A DNA stretch of 64,000 bases from Ptychodera flava (Eukaryota > Hemichordata > Enteropneusta > Ptychoderidae). The notes under the pieces were generated by a model. It made no database searches. It worked only from the letters and a program-made list of their open reading frames with translations, and was not told the origin of the DNA. The DNA is taken from positions 25,860,654-25,924,653 of the forward strand of contig NC_091931.1 of NCBI RefSeq assembly GCF_041260155.1, read 5' to 3'. Below, in pieces: positions 12,660 to 25,308 of this stretch; position 1 is the first letter of the stretch, and the number at the start of each line of letters is the position of its first letter. Position numbers and translations under genes: made by a program.

Positions 12660-13700
12660 CCACCTTACATACGGCCACATCATACGTCATTTGAAAGCTT
12701 ATTATCTCTACTTTAAGAAAGTTAACGATGTGGAGCTGCCAAGTAGGGCCATAACCTCCTAATTTGCATAATTAACAAGGGTACCCAATTTGCATAAATG
12801 CGATATAATATTTGAAATTTATTGTTAACTTCTCTGACGATACGTTTAAACTATCGAGTGATATATCAAATGAAAGGTCTTTCTATGTAGAATACAAAAT
12901 GGATATTCAAAGAGATATTGAAATTGATTATACTGGAATATTTTCATGTTTATATGGAAAACAATATTTTCCCCTATTGAATAACAATATTTTGAAAATT
13001 TTACACATACAGCAGCAACACACAGCCACACCATACGTCATTTGAAAGCTCATATCTCTACTTCACGAAAATTGACAATTTGGAGCTACCAAATCGGGCC
13101 ATAACCCCCTAATTTGCATAATAAACACGCATACCCAATTGCATAAATGCGATATAGTATTATAAATTTATAGCTAACTTTTCTAAACATACGTTTAAAC
13201 TATCGAGTGATATATCAAATGAAAGGTAGTTACATGTAGAATACAAAATGAATATTCAAAGAGATATTGAAATGGATTTCACTGAAATATTTTCATATTT
13301 ATATGGAAAAAATATTTTCCCCTTTAGAATAACAGTATTTAAAAAATGTTAACACCTAGAGTCCTATCATACAGCCACATCATACGTCATTTGAAAGCTT
13401 ATTATATCTACTTGAAGAAAATTGACAATATGGAGCTATCAAGGAAATTACACTGGTAAGAATTTGCAGAAATGAGATATGAAATTAGAAAATTCATTGT
13501 TAACTATTCTAAACACACTTTTACACTATCGAGTGATATATGGTCAGTGGTGATGGTATTTGCATGTAAAACACAAAATTGATATCAAAAGTGATATTTA
13601 AATTAATTTACGGAAATATTTTCATATTTCTGTCGAAATAAATATTTCCTCTTTTTAATAATGGTATTTAAAAAAATTAATTTAAGTATCAATGCAACAA
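12660..13700 (+). repeat. Left arm: three tandem ~350-bp units
   Basis: The marker CATACGTCATTTGAAAGCT recurs at about 12681, 13032 and 13381 (spacing 351 and 349 bp). Each unit also carries TTTGCATAA boxes and the phrase ACTATCGAGTGATATAT. The third unit is the most decayed. Confidence 0.9.
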
Positions 13701-13814
13701 AAAGATCCACACGAAAGACACTATTGTAGTTGTTGAAATGTAGCTTTGTAGCTGAAACAATGTGTCAGAGTAAGCTACAGTCAAAGTAATGGCATGATTC
13801 ATGATCCAAATCAT

Positions 13815-14009
13815 TCATGTCATTTCCCGTAAATCTAGTAATTGTAGGAATTCATCATCCTCTTCTTCACCAGCATTGTCATGAGTAAAAGGGTTGCCAC
13901 AGTTATCGCTGCCTTGGCAGGAACAAAGGTGTGTGCAGGGAAGATTTATTCGACAGCAGACACAATTGATGACATGTAATAAGAGAAAGCAGCTCCGCAA
14001 ATCGTTCAT
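13815..14009 (-). pseudogene. Small Cys-rich reading frame (CXC-like), possible remnant of element gene
   Basis: A 64-codon minus-strand frame with Cys spacing CVCCRINLPCTHLCSCQ followed by DNCGNP and an acidic tail (GEEEDDEFLQLLDL). The pattern CxLPCTxLCxCxxxDNCxNP resembles Cys-rich tails of some transposon-encoded proteins and CXC (tesmin-like) motifs. It lies in the middle of the satellite-armed element and may be the tail of a lost gene. A chance frame is possible. Confidence 0.3.
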
Positions 14010-14689
14010 ATCTTAGTTGTTTGAATTTTGTGTACGGTACATGTCATTGTGTATATTGTAAGTGTATATTATGTTATGTTTGGCCGTTTTATGTATTGTG
14101 TTGATTTGCCATGGCGAGACGTAACCCTAATCTACGTGTTCTGCCCTATATGGGGTAGCAAGACTAATGTGACACTGCGATCCTTTGATGCTACCTTTTG
14201 AGAGTACTGAGTTGTCTTCATCAGTCCTTCATTTTCTTTGGTGGAACATGTGCACTGATTGAATGATTGTAGGTGTTACCAATCGAGTTGTTCCAGTGAA
14301 AGTTCAGTTTGTTCAAGTACGGAAGCTAGGATGTCTACTGTTCGTTCAGGCTGTATTTGTGTACGCTCATTTGAATCGGAGATCGGACTGTTGTAGGTTT
14401 TGTGAAGTTTGGCATCATCGTAACGCTTATATTTCCGTTTCTTATGTATGTGATTAGGCTACGCTCACAAATAACGGTGAGAGGCAGAGGAATTCGGGTT
14501 GGATTCGAAAATTTTGGGAGATTGTAGAGGGGTACTTGGAGATTTTGATCAGCATATAGGGGACCTGAAAATGTTTTGGTTCCCTTTTACTATTTACGAT
14601 TCCAAGGAAATTTGAAATTAATTTAATGAAAATTTAATAACATTTAAATGTCATCCGATTGTCAAAAGTTAGTAATAATTTAACAAGAT

Positions 14690-15430
14690 TTAGAATCGTT
14701 TGGTCGCATTTCATTACTTTTATCTCGAAAATATCTTGTATTCTCTATTGCCTTGTTGTTCATGATTGTTCTAATGTATCGTAATGTTTCGCGTTTAACA
14801 AGGCCCTTGAATGTTGCCGTTTGGTTTCGTGAACCGCAATGTATCTGTTGGTTTTGTGTGTGTTTTGCAGTCGAGAATGTCCTCTTTGTTCCACGATGAC
14901 CTTTATAGATAATGAGGTCTAACGATATGATTTCTTGAGAAGAGCTTTCGAAGTATGATGCATTTTTTCATGTTTGATATGAATTCATTAAGCTCGTGTT
15001 GAGTTCCAATGAGAATCATACATCGTTTCTGAATCTCAGTCAGAGCGATATTTGTTCAGTGTGTTGCTGAATTATTCTCATTTTGTCTTGTGAAATGTAA
15101 TGTCGGGAATTTCTGGTAAAACTGGAGATCTCTTACCGCACCCAAATACATGACGGTAAAATTCACTGTTGACTTGAAAGTGTTGTTTTTCAAGATTATT
15201 TTCAGCATAGCTATCATGTATTTTGTTGTTGGTTGTTTGATTATGCAATCATTTGATGATCTTTCCTGATTTAATGCTCTGTCGACTGATTCCATTGCTT
15301 CATTGTGCGTTGTATTAGTGTACATTGAAACAATGTCTAGTGTTACCAATGTCGCATTGGCCGGAACTTTTATTGTCTCAATTTTCCATGTAAAATCAGT
15401 CGTATCTTTGATGTATGTTGTTTATTTCTT
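14690..15430 (-). mobile_element. Penelope-like element fragment (reverse transcriptase)
   Basis: Minus-strand translation shows LVTLDIVSMYTN, the typical Penelope reverse-transcriptase phrase, preceded by TDFTWKIETI. Further downstream on the same strand, other phrases usual for the family (LNEFISNM, KTHTKPTDT) are recognisable. It is a truncated, broken fossil with several interruptions. It lies inside the satellite-armed element and probably inserted there later. Confidence 0.75.
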
Positions 15431-15932
15431 CACGATTTATTTGAGAAAATAGTCAATGAATTTTGATCTGTGAAAGGTTGGACTGCATCATCCACTTATA
15501 ATTAGGCGGCCCACGAACTTTCCTCGTGGGCGTCATTTTGTTCACTTGTATTTTTAGCATAAGGTACCAACTTGTAAGTGGTGCTAGTGTTTTACTCTTA
15601 ACTAGAATAATCGCCATGGCTAATTAACACTTTATATAAAACACCCAACATAATATGTACTCTGACAATATACACAATATCATACACGAAACGCAAACAA
15701 CGAAGATATGAACGGTGTGTTGAGTTGCTTTTCCTTCATTATATAACAATAAATACGATAAATGAAACATGGTGCCTTCCGTCTACATATTCCACATAAC
15801 TGAACTGAAAATACAAATGTAACACAGATGTAGTAACAAATGATATCTCCATCAAAACAACATTTCTAAAGAAAGTGAAACAAAAATGACATCAATAATA
15901 CAAAAGGGCCATTCAACACACATCTATTTATA

Positions 15933-16135
15933 CCAAGATTGGAACTAATTTGGGATAATTGGATGGTGAATTAATGTCGGTTTAATTTGCAAATTTAAGC
16001 TCATCTGCTTTTCTTTTTACTTGTTTTTAAGAGTAACTTGTAATATTTCAACACTCAACTATACAGCACAAAACATGTTTTAGAAAATTTGAAAAATATG
16101 AAGACCCAATTATCCCGAATTAGTTCCAATATTGG
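15933..16135. repeat. Foldback with 30-bp arms
   Basis: Arms at 15933-15962 and 16106-16135 are reverse complements at 28 of 30 positions (core GGAACTAATT and GGGATAATTGG on the left), around a 143-bp AT-rich loop. It resembles a tiny foldback MITE inside the larger element. Confidence 0.85.
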
Positions 16136-16229
16136 TTTTATGTATTCTTGTTGTTCAGCTATAAGGGAATTAGACAGGAAAATATTCCAGTTTTCGTATC
16201 CTTAATAAACAAAAAATCAATTGCAAAAC

Positions 16230-17690
16230 AAATTCAGATATTTATCCCCAAAACTTTAGCATTATTCGTTATTAGTACACAATATTTTGAATATTATAAA
16301 CTAGTCAAAACGTTTACGATTTAATTGAAAATATTCGATAAGAATATTTTGAATACACGTTTGGAGTTCATGATTCTATTCTACATGCAAATACCTATCA
16401 TTTGATATATCATTTGATAATTGAAAAGTAAGTTTAGAGTACTTTACAATTGATTTTTGTAATTTTATATTGTATTCATGAAAATTAGGTACCCGTTTGC
16501 ATTATGCAAATTAGATCATTACAGCCCTATTCGTCAGCTGCATATCGTCTTTTATCATAAGGCAGAGATAATAGGCTTTCAAATAACGTTTGATGTGGTT
16601 GTGTGATGCGGTTTTATGTGTTAAAAGTATTATAATATCGTTATTAAAAGGGGAAAGTATATTGTTCTACATTAGTACGAAAAATTTTAGTAAAATCATT
16701 TTAATATCTCTTTGGATATCCATTTTGTATTCTCCGTGCAAATACCTTTCATTTGATATATCACTCGATAGTTCAAAGTATGTTTATAGTAGTTAATAAA
16801 TTTCTTATTTTATATCGCATTTATGGAAATAGGGTACCCATGTAAATTATGCAAATTAAGGGTCACGTCCGTACCTGACAGCTCTACATTGTCAATTTTC
16901 TTGAAGTAGAGATAGTAAGCTTTTAAATAACGTATGATGATGCTGTAAGATTTGGCTTTTTGTATTAATTTTTTTAAATATTGTCATTGAAAGGGGACAA
17001 TATTTTTTCAATATAAATATGACAATATTTCAGTAAAATTAATTTAAATATATATTTTTGAATGTCTTTTTAGTATTCTACATGCAAATACCTTTCATTT
17101 GATATATCACTCGATAGTTTAAAAGTATTTTTCGAGTAGTGAATAATAAATATCTAATATTAATCGCATTTATGCAAATTGGGTACCCGTGGGACTTATG
17201 CAAATTAGGGGCTACGGCCGAACTTGACAACTAAATGTTGTCTATTTTCTTCAAGTAGAGATGGTAAGCTTTCAAATGATGTATAATGTGACTGTATGAT
17301 GTGGCTGTATGTGTTCAAATTTTAAGATATTATTATTCAAAAGGGTTAAATATTTTTTTCACTATTAATATGAAAATATTTCAGTAAAACCATTTTAAAT
17401 ATCTTTTTGGATATCAATTTTGTATTCTACATGCAAATACCTTTCATTTGATATATCACTCAATAGTTTAAAAGTATGTTTAGAGTAGTTAACAATGAAT
17501 TTCCTAATTTTATATCACATTTATGCAAATTGGGTATCCATGTGAATTATGCAAATTAGGGGGTTATGGCCCTACTTGGCAGCTCCACATCGTCAATTTT
17601 CTTGAAGTAGAGATAATAAGCTTTCAAATGATGTATGATGTGGCCGTATGTAAGGTGGGTACATTAAGTGTGAAAAATGGGTGTGTCTGC
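16230..17690 (-). repeat. Right arm: four tandem ~350-bp units, inverted relative to left arm
   Basis: The reverse-complement marker (CTTTCAAATGATGTATGATG or close variants) recurs at about 16576, 16920, 17269 and 17621 (spacing 344, 349 and 352 bp). Units carry the same TTTGCATAA-type boxes and AT-rich filler as the left arm. Confidence 0.9.
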
Positions 17691-17712
17691 CGCTCGCCTA
17701 TATACCCTGTGT

Positions 17713-19536
17713 TTACAACGCTCAGAATCGAGCTCAAGGGTTTCGTTCAACAAAGTTCGCCCAATTGTGAAATCTGTTTCTTCATTTTCGGGAGCTCAAA
17801 CTATGGAGAAAGGCACTTTAAAACGCCAAAAAGTCATATCTATATATAATGATGTCAGTATCATGTACGGCAACTAGTCCCTCTCGCAACGATGTATTAG
17901 TGTACAACCATTTACCCCAAAGCCCCTCAACGGTTACTGCATTCGACTGCACAGAACTGCACAGAACGGTCACTCCCTTGGCCCCCTTCATCTTGTTTAA
18001 AAAAGGACAAAAACATTCTATCGCAGTGTTACATGAGTGTGTAGTTGTATTTCAGGCAAGGTTTCTAACCTTATATCATACAGGACACTTCGGATGGCAG
18101 GCAAAATCAAATGCATTTGTGTCTCAAAGTCTACACTAGGGGCGAACGCAACACATGACCCTGTACTGATACATGAAATATCTTTCCTAAATAAGCATGC
18201 CGGAGAGCTGTTCAAAAGTCGACGATAAATTCAGCGAATCTACAATAGTTACGGAGGTAGTCAACTTTCTCACATCGGCTCATCCTTGTGAGTTTCAAGT
18301 TTATCGTCGCAATTTCAAGATATTTTAACTATATTCACATAATTTGGTGGGGGAGCGAATGATGTTCAAAATTGTTTTCTCTTCATCCAAGTCTCCACCA
18401 GGAAACCCCGCCTCTTCCCGTCTTCCAACAGAAAATACTTAGTGTCCTCTTCCCACCATAAAAGCTCTCCTCTACCTTTTTGCCACATTCCTTTCACACC
18501 CCAATGGCAACCTCCAACAACTTAATCACACCCCTTGCCCGTCAACTGGACTTATTTCAAGTTACCGGCAGGGCACGAGAATGAAATATCCCAATCCGCC
18601 AAAAAAAAAGGTACAAAGTGCCTGCCTGCCCTTTCCATGCCCACTGACATGAGAAAAAAGTCCACCAGAAATCGCTAGCAAACATCGTTGTTTGCCACTG
18701 ACATAACACTCTTTGGAGGAAAACAAAGAGCCCTGAGACACAAATACAACAGACGTACAGTAGATGACGCAGAATTGAGGTACGCAGAACTAGTAACATG
18801 TTCGGCGTAATACTCCGAGGATAACGTGAGTTTAGCATTCGGGAAACCATGAAGCGGAAACTTTACGCCCCAAGTGGCCTCTGCCTACACTTATTTGTCA
18901 CGCTGCAAAATATAATATTGTCTGTGAACCAACACGTACTGCACTGACAAGCGTCGACCACACGTACTCCCAACTGCGGCTGATAAAAGAGTTGGCTCTT
19001 CAGTGATGACCACCCTGCTATGTTGATATGGAGTAAACAAATCGCCCTGATGTGTTGGAAATTTCAACTCGTGTGAGACATTCCATTTCACCAAACTTGG
19101 GTGTGGGATTCTGTTATTCTCACCCTCCATGAATCTCAGACATACAGCATAACTGTTGCCCCCATTCCTGTGTGTTAATATTTTGGAACGGCATCCTCTT
19201 GACTGACGATTGTCCCCTTTCTATCTGGTGAAGATTATACTTCACTAGTATCTTACTGAAGTAACTTTCGTAGAATTACCCTGCTTCATTAAAGTTTCTT
19301 AAAGGCTGCCCCAAGGAATTTTTCTGACCTACTTGTGCAACAGGAAAAAAATACTGCATTCTCCCTTGACATGTCTGTGTTACCACTGTAAAAACGCCAG
19401 CCTTTCAAATTACATTTGTATGGAGAGCACGGTTCCTCCCTACAGACTAATATAACGGGTGCGGTTGCGAGAGCTTCGTGCAAACCAGCCCGTACCGTCA
19501 CCATACTAGGTTACAAAGGGCATTCGCACAGAAGCC
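17713..19536. other. Gene-free 5' flank of FGF-B
   Basis: No exon can be supported. From about 18060 this is the diverged copy of 4130-7023. The last 100 bp before the FGF-B ATG closely match the same stretch before FGF-A, including GAGAGCTTCG and CAGAAGCCATGAAGAA, which marks a shared promoter or 5' UTR. Confidence 0.6.
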
Positions 19537-21587
19537 ATGAAGAAGTCTACGCTGACGGTTATCGGGGCATGGCTCTTAATAATACCAACCTTAAGTCGCC
19601 GTACTTACGCCACACTTGACAGAGGTGACGGAGAAGAAATTGAGAACCGTATCAGCCATACCGACGTCGACAGAGGGAAACACATTGGGCCCGCTGTTAG
19701 AGGGAATCTCTATCGGCAGTTGTATTGTCACACCGGATATCACCTACAGATTTTTCCAAATGGAACTTTAGGGGGAACACCAGAAGATCACAACAAATAT
19801 GGTAAGTGTCGGGTACCTCATCTCGTAATGTCTGAAAGTACACCAATCTTTGAATTCCTTTATTTCTGGTAAGATAGGATATTTTGCCTTTCTGACGTTA
19901 CATGCGTATAATGGTTTGATTTAATACATTGTAAAGCAAGCATATTTTTCACTTAGTCGTGATTTCTTATTGCGGTTTTTTTACGGTAAAAGCGTCAAGG
20001 GTCAAATTTACTGAAAGAACACCATCATCTGTTGCTAAGTGCTCATGAAATGTGCTGAGACTAAGGCAATCACGCTTTGAATTCCCTGAGCATCACGGGG
20101 CCTGATAATCTCTTCGGAATGTCGTTTTTTACCCCAATTACTGAGGCATGGAACGATCGCACACTCTGTGTATTTTTATCTTAGCCTGCTTTAAAGGCCG
20201 TAGACAAAAGACGCGTCAGGCATCGTTTCTGCTTTTGAGTTTTCTAAAAAGGAACCGGTCTCTTTGGGACTGAGGTATTATATTTTTAGGACACAACAAG
20301 TCATTCAACGTGGGTGAGGATACAGTACTGCGACTCCAAATATCTAAACAACACTTCACCCCGTGTCAGAAACTCTACCACGACAACAGCTCAGTTTTCG
20401 TTGACCCGTCAACCTTAAGCAAGCTGATCTAATATCCCCCACTGGTTTTACGAAAGAAAATTTGAGCTGCAGGCAATTTCTGAGCACGGAGAATCGGGTA
20501 CCTTGATTGACTCCAAGAAATACTTTGATTGCCTTGACAGTTCCTTTGTCAGGATTTCACCGAGCTCGGATAACTTCTTTTTAGAGACATGAATGATAGA
20601 TCTGAGGTATTCTCTAAAGATGTCAAAAGGTCGATCTTTGGGCAACCTCTCGGTGAATTATTAATTATTTGCCATGACACATCCGCCTACAAGTTACTAT
20701 GGTTGGCCATTAAAATTAGTCATAGTCAGTCTATTGGTGTTAAATTAGTAATTATTCCTGAAACATATATAATAGGGAATAGTTGTAACACAAAACAGAC
20801 ATACCAATCAGAATGCGCCTCGAGGACAGATATTCGAACTCTCAGACTTTTAAAGTGTGCTTTTTTTTGGTCTACCATTTGCGAGGGATCGTTTTCAGCT
20901 CATGGAATAACTTCATTTTTAACCGCCGTATTTTGTGAATTTCTTCATAGAGTTGAACCCAGGGATGGCGGCCATTTTGAATTTCAAGTGTCATAAAATA
21001 TAGGGCAATTTGTTTCTGCAGTGTCAGATTTTGCATGGTGACTTATAGTTGTTGTTCTTTATTTAGAACGGGGAACTGGTTTCAGTTAACGAAAGTTCGA
21101 ACATAATAAGTTATAGTTTCATGACACGTAATGATGTAACGTTGTCATATATGTAAATACCTTCGTAACAGATCAGCAATGGCGATATTATCAATACGTC
21201 ATTTCCGACAGCTGTAAAAGTAATGAATACTATGCGTCTGCAAGGAGAAATATGCATAGGAACCTGAACAAAATAAAAAAAAAGATGAACATAATTATGT
21301 GTCCCTGTAAAAATATGCTCAACTCGAATCATGATGCTCAATTCATGAGGCACAATTTGACTAGAATATTTTATATGTTTTTCGGGGAGGGGCATTCTAT
21401 CTAGAATTCCACTGACAGCAGGGAGCAGGGTGACGTAAGCTTGGCGATTTAGGAAAATGATTGTGATTCAACTGTGTTTGGTGTCTTTATTTTTATTGCA
21501 AATATCATATTATCAACATTCGTACCGTATGTAATCACCTCCATTACCATCATCATCATCGTCATCACCACCGTCACCACAGCCACT

Positions 21588-21639
<52 letters not shown>

Positions 21640-23455
21640 ACATCACCACCATCATATCATCGTCCTAGACATCATCATCATCATTATCATTATCATTATT
21701 ACCACCACCGCCATTAACACCACAATTTCGTTCATTTTCATATTGTCATTTACAATAAAAGTTAAACCATATTTCTATGCTTACCAAATAAGTCTGTATT
21801 TGCTTCCTGTTATACGTCCGATGAAATCATAGTAACTTTCAATAGTGCAAATAATAATTTGTATGTATCTAAAATACTGGCAACCGAAGATGAGTAATTT
21901 TATTACTTTATTTTACTGCGAAACCAAAGCATGGCACCTTGGTCGTCAAACGTTGAAAGAAAAGCCAGAGGGTTCTGTCTGATACGTCACTGGGTGCTAT
22001 AAAAACTGACACAACTCACTGGGTAGTGCCCTGGGGAGAAATAGAAAATAAAACAGCTGTCTCCCCCATTAACAACTCACACAAACTTACCACTTCCAAA
22101 AACCAATAATCAACGAAACCCTTTAAGAATGCCAGTCCACAAGAGTTGATCGGAAATTAATGCTCAAAGAACGAACATGTTCGCAGATCCTGAGTTCTCA
22201 GCAGTAGCGGTGAATGGTGACTTTTGTGTTATTCATCCGATTCTAAGGCTGACATATATTTTTGCCTGTATCGACAAGTACCTTTGTGTACAATGCGACA
22301 ACAACAAACCTGCCCCGGAGAAAATATTGTCCGGAACCAGGCTAGACTGAGCAAACGGTGGTACTACTGAAAGACATTGGTCCAATATAGAACGATTTTA
22401 CACATCGATGTCAACCAAGGTTGTTTACTTTTGATAGCGATGGGAGGACCCTCCTTCGAGTAGATCCGTTTGTCCAAAATTTCACCCGAATAACCTGCCA
22501 TTTTATCATTTCTACAGCTATCGTACATCTGATCAAAGTTCATCCACCTTTCATTGTGGCGATAAGAGGTATTGAGAGTGGATTGTACCTCGCTATGAAC
22601 GAGCATGGAAAGCTCTACACGTCTGTAAGTATTGGGTTTTCATTTGTTGTTTTGTTTGGTGCTACGTGCCAGCCATATTTCCAAAAACACGTATTATCCT
22701 TAAATTTCTCCAGCAATAGCGAACGACTTTGTCCTTTGTTAGCCGTCTGGGTCAGAGGACAGATGCTGTCAGGACATCATCAGTTCTGAGCTCAGTGCGT
22801 GAAATGATATTGAATTTTTGTAACTCATGTCTCCAAGGTTGAAACACATTGTCGTCGTCATCGTGTGATTTTCATCACACACAAATTTCGTCAGATTTTT
22901 ATACCACAGTTATCCGAGTATTATTTTCAGATTTCTTGTTTGTTAGTATCAGCGTAATCTCCAACGTTAAGTTTAACATGATTATAACGTTCTGTCATAC
23001 CTGTGGCAGTTTACCTTTGTATGTCGTGATCGTGATGGGAAAAGGTCACTGCAACTGCAACGTGCTCTTCAGGTTCTATTTGCCATGCCAACAAGAGATG
23101 AGACAGCCGTCGATTCTGCTTCATTATCTCGCGGCAAAAAAACATGCCTGCTGAAATATCTGTGACAATTTGTAGAAACCGTTCCAGTTAAACTTATGTT
23201 CTATTTCTTTCTCCGTAGCGTGTTCTGAACAAGAAATGCTGGTTCCTGGAAAACATATACTATAACCTGTTCAGTGTGTACGCGTCGGCGCGATATCCGG
23301 TCCGGAGGGATGGGTGGAGCGATCAAAGCAAAGAGAAGTTTTGGTTCCTATCTGTGGACCGGGACGGTGAGCCGTCGTTTATGGAGCTGAGTGAACCAAA
23401 TAAGAAACGTGTCCAGTTCCTGCCACGTCTGGTTGACCCTGATAAAGTGTTTTAG
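19537..23455 (+). CDS. Fgf: FGF-B, secreted fibroblast growth factor (FGF9/16/20-like), 202 aa
   Basis: Exons 19537-19801, 22518-22624 and 23219-23455. Donors are both gtaagt; acceptors are tacag and cgtag. Phases are 1 and 0. The protein starts [12 protein letters not shown] with a signal peptide (about residues 6-19). The trefoil core opens [19 protein letters not shown] (about residues 59-77), which keeps the Cys and the NGT glycosylation site of FGF9-type factors. Exon 2 gives [17 protein letters not shown] and GKLYTS. Exon 3 gives [38 protein letters not shown] and stop; the C-terminus is short. It is the duplicate of FGF-A and the more conservative of the pair. A polyadenylation signal AATAAA is at 23758-23763. 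The role as a heparan-dependent FGF-receptor ligand comes from family knowledge. Confidence 0.93.
20448..20645 (-). pseudogene. Unidentified 65-codon reading frame in FGF-B intron 1
   Basis: The frame reads [20 protein letters not shown] then [14 protein letters not shown], a charged helix-like composition unlike the surrounding spacer. Copy A lacks this stretch (its sequence stops matching at about 20433), so it came with an insertion. I do not recognise the family. A transposon-encoded fragment is likelier than a host exon. Confidence 0.3.
20806..21115 (+). mobile_element. TTAA-type MITE, copy 1 (decayed)
   Basis: It opens AATGCGCCTCGAGGACAGAT and carries the family landmarks ATTCGAACTCTC, GATGGCGGCCATTTTGAATT and TTTTGCATGGTGA. 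The ends are worn. It lies inside FGF-B intron 1, in the stretch absent from copy A. Confidence 0.7.
21541..21700. repeat. (CAT)n trinucleotide repeat in FGF-B intron 1
   Basis: CAT triplets with CAC/CGT interruptions, at the place equivalent to the CAG/CAT tract of FGF-A intron 1. Confidence 0.95.
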
Positions 23456-23757
23456 GGTCGTGTTTGTCACCAGTTACGATATTCTCCACAACGTGAGCTT
23501 GAAGACGTGTGCTAACGCGAAGAAGCACGAAGAAGCTTACGACCGTAAATTTTCCGAAATATACGTATTTATTTTCCATGGTAGTATACTCTGCTTCTGT
23601 CCATGATTTCCAGGCCAAAATTACTGAATATGCATTTCGGCTCGTGTAAATATGATTATACTCATTCATTCAGTAAAAAACCAACAGTAAACAGTGACAA
23701 TTTGGGACCAACAGTAAACATTTACCAGGGAAACCTTCGACTTGGTAGATGTCTGTC

Positions 23758-23763
23758 AATAAA
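23758..23763 (+). terminator. Candidate polyadenylation signal of FGF-B
   Basis: AATAAA, 303 bp after the stop codon. Chance occurrence is possible in AT-rich DNA. Confidence 0.4.
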
Positions 23764-25308
23764 ACTTTTTTCTTGAATGCGATGCAGAATTATCGCTACT
23801 ATTTCGTGAATGTGATGCACTTGAGTTATCGCGATGTGGTTGAGTTCTCACGAGATTCACACGTCTTGCAGCATGTGCGTTGCCGTGAATTATTTATGAG
23901 ATTACATATCCGATTCGGCGATGCATGGCGGCGCATGCAAGACCCATCAATTCGGTGGTTCCCACTGATACCATAGGCTTTATAGAAATCCAGGGTCTAT
24001 GTTGAAACTAATCTTTACCTATCGCATTCACCGGACACATGCGCAGATGCTATGCTTTAATACAACTTGGCGAAGGTAGTGTACGATCGTATCGCGGTCA
24101 TCTAGGTCAAAGCATTTCATATAAAAAGTAACAACGTGATAATTGCTATGCCAAAAATGAAATCACTTCAGCTGAACCATTGGTCAACTTCTTGGTCTTA
24201 ACAAAATGCTGTACGTGAAACACGAAGTGTGCCACGGTGGGATTTGCTCTGTGACAGGGAAACCAGTAGTCGAGCGTAGAATAGAGCATCCTTGGCGATG
24301 CAAGACAGGTCCTAATAATGGCAGCCCAACATAAAAGTATTTATATACAAAAAGTACATAAAAAGTATTATCCAACGATGCAAATTCAATTTATATAATG
24401 ATATAACTCATTGTCTGTGGTAAATATTCATAGATGGAGGGTCAAGCAGGCTTTACCGAACAGGTGTGCCAAGCAATATTTATGCTAAGTGGTGTCTTGC
24501 ATGTTTTATCGTTGCTGGGTACATTTATCCACCAGACCTAAGCACACTTGGTATGTACTGCAACATGGTAGTAATTGTAAGCTATACATGTGTGTGTTAT
24601 CAGTGTATTGTAGTAAGATGAAGTGTACCGAGCGAATAAAACACGGATGTTTATGAATTGCTCTTTGTTGTTGTTCGTTATTTCTTGGATGATCGTCGAG
24701 TCGTCACTGTTGTTTGATGCTTAACAAGCTCTAAACAGTTTAGGGTCTATGCACTAAGTAGAATGCAGGTTATAATTTCGAAGAGAAACGCAATTTTGGA
24801 CAGAATCAGTCTGTTTGAAATGGTTAGCTGTGTCATTTACTTGCTCAAAATTAAACCACGTAAGTGACTTGGGCGCTATTTGACTACATTTATTTTTGTC
24901 TCAAACGTACATGAGTAAATACATATCTGTTACACACAGTAAAAGTGTGTCATCAGTGGATGCTGAGATGTGATAAATCCACTCTCATAAATTGGCAAAT
25001 ACACAACCATTTAGAGTTTAAACACCAATGTTATATTCACATCAACTTTTCGTGGCGTGAAACAAATAAAACATATAAACTCTCCAACGGTTGTTACGCT
25101 TCCCAAACATTCACGCCTTCTTCTCAAAGAATGGTCTCAATCTTTATGTAGTGGTATAAACTTTCCAGGACAATTTGATAAACACCGTATGCAAACTTCA
25201 GATGTTGACTACAAATTTGAAAAACTGTCTGTCAGAAATATATAGGAAGAAAAAAACCAAAAAAATTACTATTACATCATTTATGCAGGTATGTTTATAT
25301 AGTATTTT

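Larger units (their letters stand above)
12602..17706. mobile_element. 5.1-kb element with satellite-like inverted arms
   Basis: The outer ends match as inverted repeats: TAGGCGAGCGGC near 12610, and its complement ending near 17702. Inside these, both ends share the block TTAATGTACCCACCTTACAT followed by about 350-bp tandem units in opposite orientation. CTGTGT is found directly outside both ends (12596-12601 and 17707-17712), a plausible 6-bp target duplication. The centre holds a broken Penelope-like fragment, a 30-bp-arm foldback and a small Cys-rich reading frame. I cannot assign a superfamily; a foldback-type or large non-autonomous DNA element fits best. Confidence 0.6.

Noticed and set aside
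14212-14228. Hammerhead ribozyme beside the Penelope-like fragment
   Set aside because: Only the CTGATGA core is clear; I could not place the second core box and helices with confidence, so it is mentioned only as a thing to test.
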